From Burkholderia cepacia (GTDB lineage Bacteria > Pseudomonadota > Gammaproteobacteria > Burkholderiales > Burkholderiaceae), in the NCBI RefSeq assembly GCF_001718835.1, contig NZ_CP013443.1, positions 3,038,001-3,102,000 on the forward strand: a DNA stretch of 64,000 nt, written 5' to 3'. A program made the translations under genes and the position numbers. The number at the start of each line of letters is the position of its first letter. Within the stretch, counting starts at the first letter, position 1. Of the stretch, positions 34,936-44,526 are shown one piece after another. The notes under the pieces are model-generated. The model saw only the letters and a program-made list of their open reading frames with translations. It was not told the DNA's origin and made no database searches.

Positions 34936-35820
34936 ATGGAAAACCTCGGCGGCTTCGTCGTGTTCGTTCAGGTCGCGGAAACGCGCAGTTTCGTCGCGGC
35001 CGGCCGCGCGCTCGGGCTATCGGCGTCGGCGATCGGCAAGCGCATCGCGCGGCTCGAGGCGCGCCTTAACGTGCGGCTCTTTCACCGCAGCACGCGCAGC
35101 ATCACGTTGACCGCAGAAGGCACGCGCTTTCTCGAACGGTGCCGGCGCGTGATCGCCGAGCTCGACGCGGCCGAGCAGGAACTGACGCAGAGTGCCGAAG
35201 CGCCACGCGGCCGGCTGCGGGTCAGCATGCCGCTGCTCAGCTCGCTGCTGCTGCCGGTGCTCGCCGATTTCATGGCCGCGTATCCGGAGATCGAGCTCGA
35301 CATCGATTTCAGCGACCGGCTCGTCGACGTCGTCGACGAAGGGTTCGACGCGGTGCTGCGCACCGGCCAGCCGTCGGATTCCCGGCTGTCGTCGCGGCTG
35401 CTCGGCCACTTCCGCCAGCACCTCGTCGCGTCCCCGGGCTATCTCGACCGGCACGGCACGCCGCGCACGCCGGCCGATCTCGCGCAGCACCGCTGCCTGC
35501 ATTACCGTTTCCCGACCAGCGGCAAGCTCGAGACCTGGCCGCTGCGCGTGCCGCGCGCGGGCACGCCGCCCGAGGTGCCGGTCGCGATGGTCAGCAACAG
35601 CGCGGAAGCGCGCCTGTGCTTCGCGCTGCGCGGGCTCGGCATCGCATGCCTGCCCATCTTCTTCGTGCGCGAGGCGCTCGAGGACGGCACGCTGCGCGCG
35701 GTGCTCGACGACCACGTCGAATGCCGCATCGCGTTCTACGTGCTGTGGCCGTCGGGCCGCCACCCGACGCCGAAGCTGCGCGCGTTCGTCGATCACGTTG
35801 TCGCGCGGCTGCGCCTCTGA
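34936..35820 (+). CDS. LysR-family regulator divergent from the hydrolase-exporter pair
   Basis: A 294-residue LTTR of the AaeR/PecT-like group: HTH at residues 1-60 (FVQVAETRSFVAAGRALGLSASAIGKRIARLEARLNVRLFHRSTRSI) and effector domain from about 90. The last residues of the intergenic region before the hydrolase contain ATGAGCGCTCATT (34848-34860), a near-palindrome that could be its binding site. It probably controls the hydrolase and MFS genes. Confidence 0.9.
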   Translation: MENLGGFVVFVQVAETRSFVAAGRALGLSASAIGKRIARLEARLNVRLFHRSTRSITLTAEGTRFLERCRRVIAELDAAEQELTQSAEAPRGRLRVSMPLLSSLLLPVLADFMAAYPEIELDIDFSDRLVDVVDEGFDAVLRTGQPSDSRLSSRLLGHFRQHLVASPGYLDRHGTPRTPADLAQHRCLHYRFPTSGKLETWPLRVPRAGTPPEVPVAMVSNSAEARLCFALRGLGIACLPIFFVREALEDGTLRAVLDDHVECRIAFYVLWPSGRHPTPKLRAFVDHVVARLRL

Positions 35821-35826
35821 TCGAAC

Positions 35827-35856
35827 CAGGCCGCTTCAGGCCGCTTCAGGCCGCAT
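35827..35856. repeat. Three tandem copies of a 10-bp unit
   Basis: CAGGCCGCTT occurs twice (35827-35836, 35837-35846), followed by CAGGCCGCAT, in the 47-bp gap between the LysR stop and the convergent ABC ATPase stop. This is simple slippage-type repetition with no evident function. Confidence 0.8.
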
Positions 35857-35867
35857 CAGACAGACCA

Positions 35868-36977
<1,110 letters not shown>

Positions 36978-37034
36978 GATCTGTCTCCGTTCGAGGTTCG
37001 ATTTCTGATGCGCCGCCCGCGGGCGGCGCGTTGC

Positions 37035-37718
37035 TCAATGCGGCAGCACCGCGCCGGTCGCCTGCCAGCGCGCGACGTAGCCGGGCAGCTCGTGCATGTC
37101 GTCGAATACGTGGCGCGCGCCGATCCCGCGCAGCGCGTCGATCTGCGCGGCCGACGCATGCCCGCCGCCGACGAAGCCGAGCACGGTCATGCCGGCCGCG
37201 GCGGCCGCGGTGATGCCGGTCGCGCTGTCCTCGACCACGAGGCACTGGGCGGGCGCGACACCGAGCGTGCGCGCGGCTGCGAGATACACGTCCGGCGCGG
37301 GCTTCGGCCGCGCGACGGCATCCGCGCAGAACAGCCGGTCGCCGAAGAAGCGCGCGAGGCCCGTGCGCGCCAGCGCGGCCTCGACGTACGCGCGGTAGCT
37401 GTTGCTCGCGCACGCGATCGGCAGCGTGATCGCGTCGAGGGCAGCCGCGATGCCGTCGACGGCCGGCGCGTTCACCGCGGCGGCTTCGACCGCGCGCCGG
37501 ATCGCGCCGACGTCCGCATCGCCCAGCGTGCGCCCGACGGCGTCGCCCGCGCCGGCCAGCACGCGCTCGATGCGCAGCCCGAGCAACGGCATCACGGCCG
37601 GCCGCGCATCGACGCCCGGCCAGCGCGCGTCGAGCTCGCGCACGATCACGTCGGCCGCCACGGCCTCGCTGTCGATCAGCACCCCGTCGCAATCGCAGAT
37701 CAGGACGTTCGCGGTCAT
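37035..37718 (-). CDS. HAD-family hydrolase within the polyol ABC operon
   Basis: A 227-residue beta-phosphoglucomutase-like HAD protein: nucleophile motif ICDCDGVLIDSE (first Asp near residue 9), motif II IACASNSYR, motif III KPAPDVYL with the Lys, and motif IV VVEDSATGI. It overlaps the upstream permease by 4 bp (ATGA), so it belongs to the transporter operon. HAD genes in polyol loci likely remove misphosphorylated sugars, but the substrate is not known. Confidence 0.88.
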   Translation of the reverse strand: MTANVLICDCDGVLIDSEAVAADVIVRELDARWPGVDARPAVMPLLGLRIERVLAGAGDAVGRTLGDADVGAIRRAVEAAAVNAPAVDGIAAALDAITLPIACASNSYRAYVEAALARTGLARFFGDRLFCADAVARPKPAPDVYLAAARTLGVAPAQCLVVEDSATGITAAAAAGMTVLGFVGGGHASAAQIDALRGIGARHVFDDMHELPGYVARWQATGAVLPH

Positions 37719-38566
37719 TTGACGGCTCCGAACGTGAGCCCGCGCACGAGCTGCTTCTGCGACAGCCAGCCGACGATCAGGATCGGCGCGACCGCCAGCA
37801 GGGAGGCTGCGGACAGCTTCGCCCAGAACAACCCTTCGGGGCTCGAGTACGACGCGATGAACACGGTGAGCGGCGCGGCGTTCGAGCTCGACAGGTTGAT
37901 GCTCCAGAACGCCTCGTTCCACGACAGGATCACGAGCAGCAGCGCGGTGGATGCGAGCCCCGGCAGCGCCATCGGCATCAGCAGGTAGACGATCTCCTGC
38001 CACGTCGACGCGCCGTCGATGCGCCCGGCTTCGAGGATGTCCTTCGGGATCTCGTTGAAGTACGTGAAGGTCATCCACACCGCGATCGGCAGGTTGATCA
38101 GCGTGTAGACGATCACGAGGCCCGACACGGTGTCGAGCAGCCCCGCGTTCTTCCACAGCAGGTAGATCGGCACGAGCACGCCGACCGACGGCATCATCTT
38201 CGTCGACAGCATCCACAGCAGCACCTTCTGCGTGCGGTGGTTCGGGAAGAACGCCATCGCGTACGCGGCCGGCACCGCGAACAGCAGCGAGATCACCGTG
38301 ACGCCGGCCGAGATCAGCACCGAATTCCATGCGAACGAAAAGTAGTTGCTGCGTGCGAATACCTCGCGGAAGCTGTCGAGCGTCGGCATGAAGAACAGCG
38401 TCGACGCATACGCCTGCTGCTCGGTCTTGAACGCGGTGATCGCCATCCAGAAGATCGGGAAGAACAGCAGGAGCGCGATCAGCCACGCGAGCGTGCCGGG
38501 CAGCACGCGCCGCACGAGGTCGAACGCGGCCGGCGCGCGCCGGCCCGAGAAGGTCAGGTCGCTCAT
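37715..38566 (-). CDS. Sugar-alcohol ABC transporter permease, MalG type
   Basis: A 283-residue inner-membrane permease with six helices. It has the EAA loop EAGRIDGASTWQEIVYLLMPMALPG that contacts the ATPase. Most like SmoG/MtlG of polyol importers by context. It overlaps both neighbours by 4 bp, which indicates strict translational coupling. Confidence 0.92.
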   Translation of the reverse strand: MSDLTFSGRRAPAAFDLVRRVLPGTLAWLIALLLFFPIFWMAITAFKTEQQAYASTLFFMPTLDSFREVFARSNYFSFAWNSVLISAGVTVISLLFAVPAAYAMAFFPNHRTQKVLLWMLSTKMMPSVGVLVPIYLLWKNAGLLDTVSGLVIVYTLINLPIAVWMTFTYFNEIPKDILEAGRIDGASTWQEIVYLLMPMALPGLASTALLLVILSWNEAFWSINLSSSNAAPLTVFIASYSSPEGLFWAKLSAASLLAVAPILIVGWLSQKQLVRGLTFGAVK

Positions 38567-39507
38567 TTCTCGTATTCCCCTTTCAGGTTGCGCGCGAGCA
38601 TCCGCACCAGGAAGAACGACACGACGTTCGCGACCACCACGGCGATGATGCCGCCCGCGGACGCGAGGCCGACGTCGAACTGCTGCAGGCCGAGCGCGTA
38701 GATCAGGTACGACAGGTTGGTCGTCGCGTCGCCGGGGCCGCCGCCGGTCGTCGTGTAGATCTCCGCGAAGATCGACAGCAGGAAGATCGTCTCCATCATC
38801 ACGACCACGGCGATCGCGCGCTTCAGGTGCGGCAGCGTGATGTAGAAGAACATCGCGATCGGGCCCGCGCCGTCGATGCGCGCGGCTTCCTTCTGCTCCT
38901 GGTCGAGCGACTGGATCGCGGTGAACAGGATCAGGAACGCGAACGGCAGCCACTGCCACGCGACGATGATGATCACCGCCGTGAGCGGGTAATCGGCGAA
39001 CCAGTCGATCGGCGTCATCCCGAGCGCACGCATCGCGTTCGCGACGAGCCCGTACACCGGGTGCAGGATCATGTTCTTCCAGATCAGCGCGGACACCGTC
39101 GGCATCACGAAGAACGGCGCGATCGCGAGCAGGCGTGCCACGCCCTGCCCGTAGAACTTGCGGTCGAACAGCACGGACATCAGCACGCCGCCGATCACCG
39201 TGATCGCGAGCACCGCACCGATCAGCACGAGCGTGTGCCAGATCGCGGGCAGGAACGACGGATCGGTCGCGAGGAAGCGGTAGTTGTCGAGGCCCGCAAA
39301 ACCCTTCACGTCCGGGTTCAGCAGGTTGTAGCGCGAGAACGAATACCAGATCGTCATCGCGAGCGGGATCGACATCCACAGCAGCAGCACCGCGACGGAC
39401 GGCGAGACGAGCCAGCTCGCGCCGCGCCGCGGCCGGTCCGGCGCGGGCGGCCGCGGCGCGGCGTCGAGCGGGTGCGCGTGGGTCAAGGGAAGACGTAAAT
39501 GACGCAT
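38563..39507 (-). CDS. Sugar-alcohol ABC transporter permease, MalF type
   Basis: A 314-residue permease with six helices and the EAA loop EAARIDGAGPIAMFFYITLPHLK. The ATG at 39507 has GGAGGT about 10 bases upstream; a GTG four codons earlier overlaps that site and is less likely. Follows the binding-protein gene after 110 bp, a gap often used for differential expression of the abundant binding protein. Confidence 0.92.
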   Translation of the reverse strand: MRHLRLPLTHAHPLDAAPRPPAPDRPRRGASWLVSPSVAVLLLWMSIPLAMTIWYSFSRYNLLNPDVKGFAGLDNYRFLATDPSFLPAIWHTLVLIGAVLAITVIGGVLMSVLFDRKFYGQGVARLLAIAPFFVMPTVSALIWKNMILHPVYGLVANAMRALGMTPIDWFADYPLTAVIIIVAWQWLPFAFLILFTAIQSLDQEQKEAARIDGAGPIAMFFYITLPHLKRAIAVVVMMETIFLLSIFAEIYTTTGGGPGDATTNLSYLIYALGLQQFDVGLASAGGIIAVVVANVVSFFLVRMLARNLKGEYEK

Positions 39508-39617
39508 GATCGGGACCACCTCCGATTGAGACGCGGGCGCGCAGCGCTCGCCCGCCTTGCCGCTTCACGACGGCCGTGCGTGCGCAGACGCACGGCGCGC
39601 CGCGTGACTTCTCCGTG

Positions 39618-40937
39618 TTACTTCTGGTAGCCGGCCTGCCGCACCGCGCGGTCCGCGGCGGCCTGCCCGGCGGCGAGCGCCTGGTCGACCGTCATCTGGC
39701 CCGCGACCGCACCGGCGATCGACTGGCCGACCACCGTGCCGAACGACTGGAATTCAGGAATCCCGACGTACTGCACGCCCGTGTACGGCACCTTCTTCAG
39801 CGACGGATCGTTCGGGTCGGCCGTCTCGATCGCCTTCAGCACGAAGTCCGAGAACGGCGCCGCAGCCTTGTACTCGGGGCGCTGATACGTCGACGTGCGC
39901 GTGCCCGGCGGCACCGACGCCCAGCCTTCGTCCTTGCCGACCATCTCGATGTACTGCTTCGACGTCGCCCACGCGATGAACTTGCGCGCGGCATCCTGCT
40001 GCTTCGACGTCTTCGGCACGGCCAGCGCCCACGCCCACAGCCAGTGCGAGCCCTTCGGCGTGGCGGCGACCGGCGCGGCCGCGAAGCCGATCCTGTCGGC
40101 CACCTGCGACTGCTGCTTGTTGTAGAGCATCCCGGCGGCGACCGTCGCGTCGATCCACATCGCGCACTTGCCCGATGCGGTCAGCGTCAGGTTCTCGTTG
40201 AAGCCGTTCGAGCTCGCTCCCGGCGGGCCGTTCTTCTTCAGCAGGTTCACGTAGAAATTGATCGCCTTCTTCCATTCCGGCGACGTCAGCTGCGCGTTCC
40301 AGTTCTCGTCGAACCAGCGCCCGCCGAACGTGTTCACGACCGTCGACACGTACGCCATGTTCTCGCCCCAACCGGCCTTGCCGCGCAGGCAGATCCCGTA
40401 GGTACCCTTCGCCTTGTCGGTGAGCTTGTCCGCGAACTCGGCGATCTGGTCGTAGGTCGGCTGGTCGGGCATCTTCAGCCCCTTCGCCGCGAACAGGTCC
40501 TTGCGGTAGAACGTCATCGAGCTTTCGACGTAGAACGGCAGCGCGTACAGCTGGCCGTTGTACGACAGGCTGTCGCGCGCGGTCTTCACGATGTCGTTCA
40601 GGTCGTAGTCGGCGGGCAGGCCCGTGATCGGCGCGAGCCAGCCGCGCTTGCCCCACTGCGGCGTCTCGTAGGTGCCGATCGCCATCACGTCGAACTGGCC
40701 GCTGCCGGTCGTGATGTCGGTGGTCGCGCGCTGGCGCAGCACGTTTTCCTCGAGGATCACCCAGTTCAGCTTGATGTCCGGGTTCGCCTTCTCGAATGCC
40801 GGCGACAGCTTCTTCAGCTCGATCATGTCGGGATTGTTCAGCGTCGCGATCGTCAGCGTGCCGGCGGACGCGGCGCAGGCCGCCGTCGCAAGCGCGGCTC
40901 CGGCGAGCACGCGGGCGGCAAGCGTCTTTCGTTGCAT
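39618..40937 (-). CDS. Sugar-alcohol ABC transporter substrate-binding protein
   Basis: A 439-residue periplasmic binding protein (cluster D family 1 sugar binder). It has a signal peptide (MQRKTLAARVLAGAALATAACAAS-AG, cleavage near residue 25) and a mature start TLTIATLNNPDMIELKKL, like SmoE/MtlE polyol binders. Substrate contacts cannot be read without a model. It is second in the operon after the SDR. Confidence 0.92.
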   Translation of the reverse strand: MQRKTLAARVLAGAALATAACAASAGTLTIATLNNPDMIELKKLSPAFEKANPDIKLNWVILEENVLRQRATTDITTGSGQFDVMAIGTYETPQWGKRGWLAPITGLPADYDLNDIVKTARDSLSYNGQLYALPFYVESSMTFYRKDLFAAKGLKMPDQPTYDQIAEFADKLTDKAKGTYGICLRGKAGWGENMAYVSTVVNTFGGRWFDENWNAQLTSPEWKKAINFYVNLLKKNGPPGASSNGFNENLTLTASGKCAMWIDATVAAGMLYNKQQSQVADRIGFAAAPVAATPKGSHWLWAWALAVPKTSKQQDAARKFIAWATSKQYIEMVGKDEGWASVPPGTRTSTYQRPEYKAAAPFSDFVLKAIETADPNDPSLKKVPYTGVQYVGIPEFQSFGTVVGQSIAGAVAGQMTVDQALAAGQAAADRAVRQAGYQK

Positions 40938-41048
40938 GGCATGTCTCCAGTGTCTTCTGTGTCGTGTGTTGTCGATGTCGATGAAACGGCGCGCAACCGG
41001 CCGGTCAGGCCGCCGCGCGCAGGTCGGGCCGCGTCGGCCCATCCCGCG

Positions 41049-41825
41049 TCAGCTCATCCAGTTGCCGCCGTCGACGTTCAGCGTCTGGGCGGTGATGTAA
41101 TCGGCGTCGGACGACGCGAGGAACAGCGCGGCGCCGGTCAGGTCGCCCGGCACGCCCATGCGGCCGAGCGGCACGGCTTCGCCGACGAGCCGCTTCTTCT
41201 CGCCGAGCGGCCGGTTCTCGTAGCGCGCGAACAGCGCATCGACCTGCTCCCACATCGGCGTGTCGACGACGCCAGGCGCGATGCCGTTCACGTTGATCCG
41301 GTGCGGCGCGAGCGCGAGCGCGGCCGACTGCGTGTAGCTGATCACCGCGGCCTTGGTCGCGCAGTAGTGCGAAACGAGCGCCTCGCCGCGACGCCCGGCC
41401 TGCGACGACATGTTGACGATCTTGCCGCCGCGCCCCTGCTCGACCATCCGCTGCGCGACGGCCTGCATCAGGAAGAACAGCCCTTTCACGTTGACCGCGA
41501 ACAGCCGGTCGAACACGTCCCACGATTCGTCGAGGATCGGGCGCATGTCGAACAGCGCCGCGTTGTTGAACAGGATGTCGACGCCGCCGAAGCGCTCGAC
41601 GGCGGTCGCGACGATGCGCTCGATGTCGTCGCGGCGCGTGACGTCCGCGGTGACGGCCACCGCGCGGCCGGGGTTCGCCTCGATGAGCCGCGCGAGCGAA
41701 CCGCCGGCAGGCTTCAGGTCGACGAGTACGCAGCGCGCGCCCTCGTCCAGATAACGTTGCGCGACCGCCTCGCCGATGCCGCTCGCGGCGCCCGTCAGGA
41801 TCGCGACCTTGTCTTCCAGTCTCAC
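41049..41825 (-). CDS. Short-chain polyol dehydrogenase (sorbitol/L-iditol 2-dehydrogenase, SmoS-like)
   Basis: A 258-residue classical SDR: cofactor loop LTGAASGIGEAVAQ, NNAALF (NAG-type), catalytic Ser in NMSSQAG and YCATK. It starts at GTG 41825 (VRLEDKVAILTG), 7-8 bases after GGAGAC. Upstream in-frame codons are unlike the family. It is close to sorbitol dehydrogenase SmoS, which turns sorbitol into fructose and galactitol into tagatose. First gene of the SDR-ABC operon and downstream of an operator shared with dalD. Confidence 0.88.
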   Translation of the reverse strand: MRLEDKVAILTGAASGIGEAVAQRYLDEGARCVLVDLKPAGGSLARLIEANPGRAVAVTADVTRRDDIERIVATAVERFGGVDILFNNAALFDMRPILDESWDVFDRLFAVNVKGLFFLMQAVAQRMVEQGRGGKIVNMSSQAGRRGEALVSHYCATKAAVISYTQSAALALAPHRINVNGIAPGVVDTPMWEQVDALFARYENRPLGEKKRLVGEAVPLGRMGVPGDLTGAALFLASSDADYITAQTLNVDGGNWMS

Positions 41826-41887
41826 TGGCTGTCTCCGGTTCGTTCTGCTTGTGCGATGGGCCACGAGATGAGCAAACGCTCGCGGCA

Positions 41888-41926
41888 CGAATAATTGCTC
41901 TGATTGCGATCAAATGATCGGATACG
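41888..41926. promoter_or_regulatory. Second copy of the polyol operator motif
   Basis: CAAATGATCGGATACG (41911-41926) matches CAAATGATCGTATTCG (28282-28297) at 14 of 16 positions, and CGAATA at 41888-41893 matches the outer left arm there. It lies about 65-100 bp upstream of the SDR start. This suggests one regulator, probably the SorC protein, for both halves of the polyol locus. Confidence 0.7.
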
Positions 41927-42130
41927 GAACCGGGGCTGTCAAGGCGGATCGGGCCGTTTTCGATGATGCGGTGCGGCAGAACGGCGCCGCGCCGACGGCC
42001 TCGGGCGCAGGCGGGACAACGGCGAGCGGGACAGGTTGCGGCGCGGGCGGACGCGCCGCAGGGCGGGCGACGGGGCCGGCTGCGGCGCGGGCGGGAAGAA
42101 ACGGGACGGATGGCCGCATGCGCGGGAAGG

Positions 42131-42154
42131 CGATACGTTATATCATCGCGATAT
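42131..42154. promoter_or_regulatory. Possible Zur operator
   Basis: An AT-rich island in GC-rich DNA, with ATATC (42140-42144) and GATAT (42150-42154) as inverted arms five bases apart, lies about 27 bp before zur. Position and composition fit autoregulation of zur-znuACB by Zur; the match to a consensus is loose. Confidence 0.45.
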
Positions 42155-42180
42155 TCCCGTTCCATTGCCCGCATTGCGCC

Positions 42181-42651
42181 ATGGCTACTTCATCGTCAAC
42201 GGCGTCCATCGCCGACCGGCTGTCCCGGGCCGACGCATTCGCCGCCGAGCACGGGCTCGCGTGGACGCCGCTGCGCCGTCAGGTCTACGAACGCGTGCTG
42301 TCCGCGCAGCGCCCGATCGGCGCATACGACCTGCTCGCCGAACTCGAGCCGCAGCGCGGCCGCGTGCCGCCCACGACCGTCTACCGCGCGCTGGATTTCC
42401 TCGTCGAGCACGGCTTCATCCACCGGATCGAATCGAAGAACGCGTTCTTCGCGTGCTGCGAGATCGGCGTCCCGCACGAAGGCCAGTTCCTGATCTGCGA
42501 TTCGTGCGGCGACACCGTCGAGATTCCCGGCGGCGACCTCGCGAAGCAGTTGTCCGCGAGCGAGCCCGCGCACGGTTTCGAAGTCCACCATCAGGTCGTC
42601 GAGCTGAGCGGCCTGTGCGGGCACTGCAAGCGCAAGCCCGCGCAGCGCTGA
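42181..42651 (+). CDS. zur: Zinc uptake regulator Zur (Fur family)
   Basis: A 156-residue Fur-family repressor. The wHTH (TPLRRQVYERVLSAQRPIGAYDLLAELEP...PPTTVYRALDFLVEHGFIHRIES) is followed by the dimerisation domain with two CxxC pairs, ICDSCGD and LCGHCKR, which make the structural zinc site of Zur. Context decides Zur over Fur: it is first in an operon with znuA, znuC and znuB. Confidence 0.92.
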   Translation: MATSSSTASIADRLSRADAFAAEHGLAWTPLRRQVYERVLSAQRPIGAYDLLAELEPQRGRVPPTTVYRALDFLVEHGFIHRIESKNAFFACCEIGVPHEGQFLICDSCGDTVEIPGGDLAKQLSASEPAHGFEVHHQVVELSGLCGHCKRKPAQR

Positions 42652-42697
42652 CGCGTACCGGGTGGCGCACGCGCCGCCCCTTCCAACGAGGAGTTCC

Positions 42698-43621
42698 ATG
42701 TCCATTGCCCTGAAGCGCGCGCCGCGGCGCGCCTTGTCGCCTGCCCGCCGGCTCGCCGCCGCGCTCTCCACTGCCGCCGCCCTGTCGCTTGCGGCGCCCG
42801 CGTTCGCGCAGGCCGCGACCGTCAACGTCGTCGCCGCCGAGAATTTCTACGGCGACGTCGCGTCGCAGATCGGCGGCAGCCATGTCGCGGTGACGAGCAT
42901 CCTCAGCAATCCCGACCAGGATCCGCACCTGTTCGAAGCGAGCCCGAAGACGGCCCGCGCGCTCCAGCACGCGCAGGTCGTGATCTACAACGGCGCCAAC
43001 TACGATCCGTGGATGGGCAAGCTGCTGGGCGCGTCGAAGCAGGCGAAGCGCGCGACGATCGTCGTCGCCGACCTGGTCGGCAAGAAAGCCGGCGACAACC
43101 CGCACCTGTGGTACGACCCGGCGACGATGCCGGCCGCCGCACGCGCGATCGCGGCCGAACTCGGCCGCGCCGACCCGGCGAACAAGGCCGAATACGATGC
43201 GAACCTGCAGAAGTTCGTCGCGTCGCTGAAGCCCGTCGACGACAAGATCGCCGCGCTGCGCGCGCAGTACAAGGGCGTGCCCGTGACGGCCACCGAGCCG
43301 GTATTCGGCTACCTGTCGGACGCGATCGGCCTCGACATGCGCAACCAGCGCTTCCAGCTCGCGACGATGAACGACACCGAAGCCAGCGCGCAGGACGTCG
43401 CCGCGTTCGAGAACGACCTGCGCAAGAAGCAGGTGCGCGCGCTGATCTACAACAGCCAGGCCGAAGAACCGATGACCAAGCGCATGCTGAAGATCGCACG
43501 CGACGGCGGCGTGCCGACCGTCAGCGTCACCGAGACGCAGCCGGCCGGCAAGACTTTCCAGCAATGGATGGCCGGCCAGCTCGACGCGCTCTCGGCCGCG
43601 CTCGCCGCCGGCAAGAAATAA
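42698..43621 (+). CDS. znuA: Zinc/manganese ABC transporter substrate-binding protein (ZnuA)
   Basis: A 307-residue cluster A-I metal-binding protein with a signal peptide (to about residue 37, ending APAFAQA). Likely metal ligands are the His in DQDPHLFEAS, the His in GDNPHLWYDP and the Glu in TATEPVFGYL; the fourth lies near NSQAEEPMTKR. The His-His-Glu pattern is nearer to Mn/Zn binders of the PsaA type than to the three-His ZnuA of E. coli. The charged His-rich loop of E. coli ZnuA is absent. AGGAG precedes the ATG at 42698. Confidence 0.9.
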   Translation: MSIALKRAPRRALSPARRLAAALSTAAALSLAAPAFAQAATVNVVAAENFYGDVASQIGGSHVAVTSILSNPDQDPHLFEASPKTARALQHAQVVIYNGANYDPWMGKLLGASKQAKRATIVVADLVGKKAGDNPHLWYDPATMPAAARAIAAELGRADPANKAEYDANLQKFVASLKPVDDKIAALRAQYKGVPVTATEPVFGYLSDAIGLDMRNQRFQLATMNDTEASAQDVAAFENDLRKKQVRALIYNSQAEEPMTKRMLKIARDGGVPTVSVTETQPAGKTFQQWMAGQLDALSAALAAGKK

Positions 43622-43635
43622 ACAACCGTAACGTC

Positions 43636-44526
43636 ATGACCGCCACTCCCCACGCACTCGCCGTCGATCGCGTCACGCTCGAACTGGGCGGGCGCGCGAT
43701 CCTGCGCGACGTCAGCTTCTCGATCGAACCCGGCGAATTCGTCGGCGTACTCGGGCCGAACGGCGCGGGCAAGACGACGCTGATGCGCGCGGTGCTCGGC
43801 CTCGTGCCCGTGTCGGCCGGCACGCTGTCCGTCGGCGGCGTGCCGGTCGTACGCGGCAACGCGTCGATCGGCTACATGCCGCAGATTCGCAGCGGCCTTG
43901 CGAACCGCCGGATGCGCGGCTACGACTTCGTCGCGATGGCCGCCGACGGCCACCGCTGGGGGCTGCCGCACACGAACGCGGCGACGCGCCGCGACGTCGA
44001 CCGCGTGCTCGATCTCGTCGGCGGGCCGACGCTTGCCCGCCGGCCGCTGTCGGAACTGTCCGGCGGCGAGCGGCAGCGCCTGCTGCTCGCGCAATGCCTG
44101 CTCGGCAGCCCGAAGCTGCTGCTGCTCGACGAGCCGCTGATCAGCCTCGACCCGAACCACCAGCGCGGCGTCGTCGAACTCGTGCGCAACGTGCAGCGCG
44201 AGCTCGGCATCACCGTGCTGTTCTCCGCGCACGAACTGAATCCGCTGTTGAACGCGCTCGACCGTGTGCTGTATCTCGGCAACGGCGTCGCGGCGCTCGG
44301 CACCGTCGACGAGGTGATCACGAAGCCGGTGCTGTCGCGGCTCTACGGCTCGCCGATCGACGTGATGCGCGTGAACGGCAAGATCTTCGTGATGTCGGGC
44401 GACGTCGAGATCGAGAAGCACGACCACGAACACGAGGACGACGACGGTCACGCGCACGGCGGTGGCGGCGGCCACGGCCATCATCACCACGGACACGCCC
44501 ATCCCGGGCATTCGCACGATGTTTGA
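43636..44526 (+). CDS. znuC: Zinc ABC transporter ATP-binding protein with a His-rich C-terminal tail
   Basis: A 296-residue ATPase: Walker A GPNGAGKTT, signature LSGGERQRLLLAQ, Walker B LLLLDEPLISLD, H loop SAHEL. The last 37 residues (about 260-296) form an extension with 14 histidines plus Asp, Glu and Gly, ending HPGHSHDV. Such a tail is unusual on the nucleotide-binding subunit. It could bind zinc in the cytoplasm and sense or buffer the imported metal. The 3' end overlaps znuB by 8 bp. Confidence 0.93.
   Translation: MTATPHALAVDRVTLELGGRAILRDVSFSIEPGEFVGVLGPNGAGKTTLMRAVLGLVPVSAGTLSVGGVPVVRGNASIGYMPQIRSGLANRRMRGYDFVAMAADGHRWGLPHTNAATRRDVDRVLDLVGGPTLARRPLSELSGGERQRLLLAQCLLGSPKLLLLDEPLISLDPNHQRGVVELVRNVQRELGITVLFSAHELNPLLNALDRVLYLGNGVAALGTVDEVITKPVLSRLYGSPIDVMRVNGKIFVMSGDVEIEKHDHEHEDDDGHAHGGGGGHGHHHHGHAHPGHSHDV

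Larger units (their letters stand above)
41826..42180. other. Divergent intergenic region between the polyol operon and zur
   Basis: This 355-bp region holds the polyol operator motif on its left, a plain GC-rich stretch in the middle (about 41940-42120) and a candidate Zur site on its right. No gene is supported in it. Confidence 0.7.

Noticed and set aside
35827..35856. Tandem 10-bp repeats as an attachment site or CRISPR-like array
   Set aside because: Only three short adjacent copies with no spacers and no integrase nearby; simple slippage is enough.
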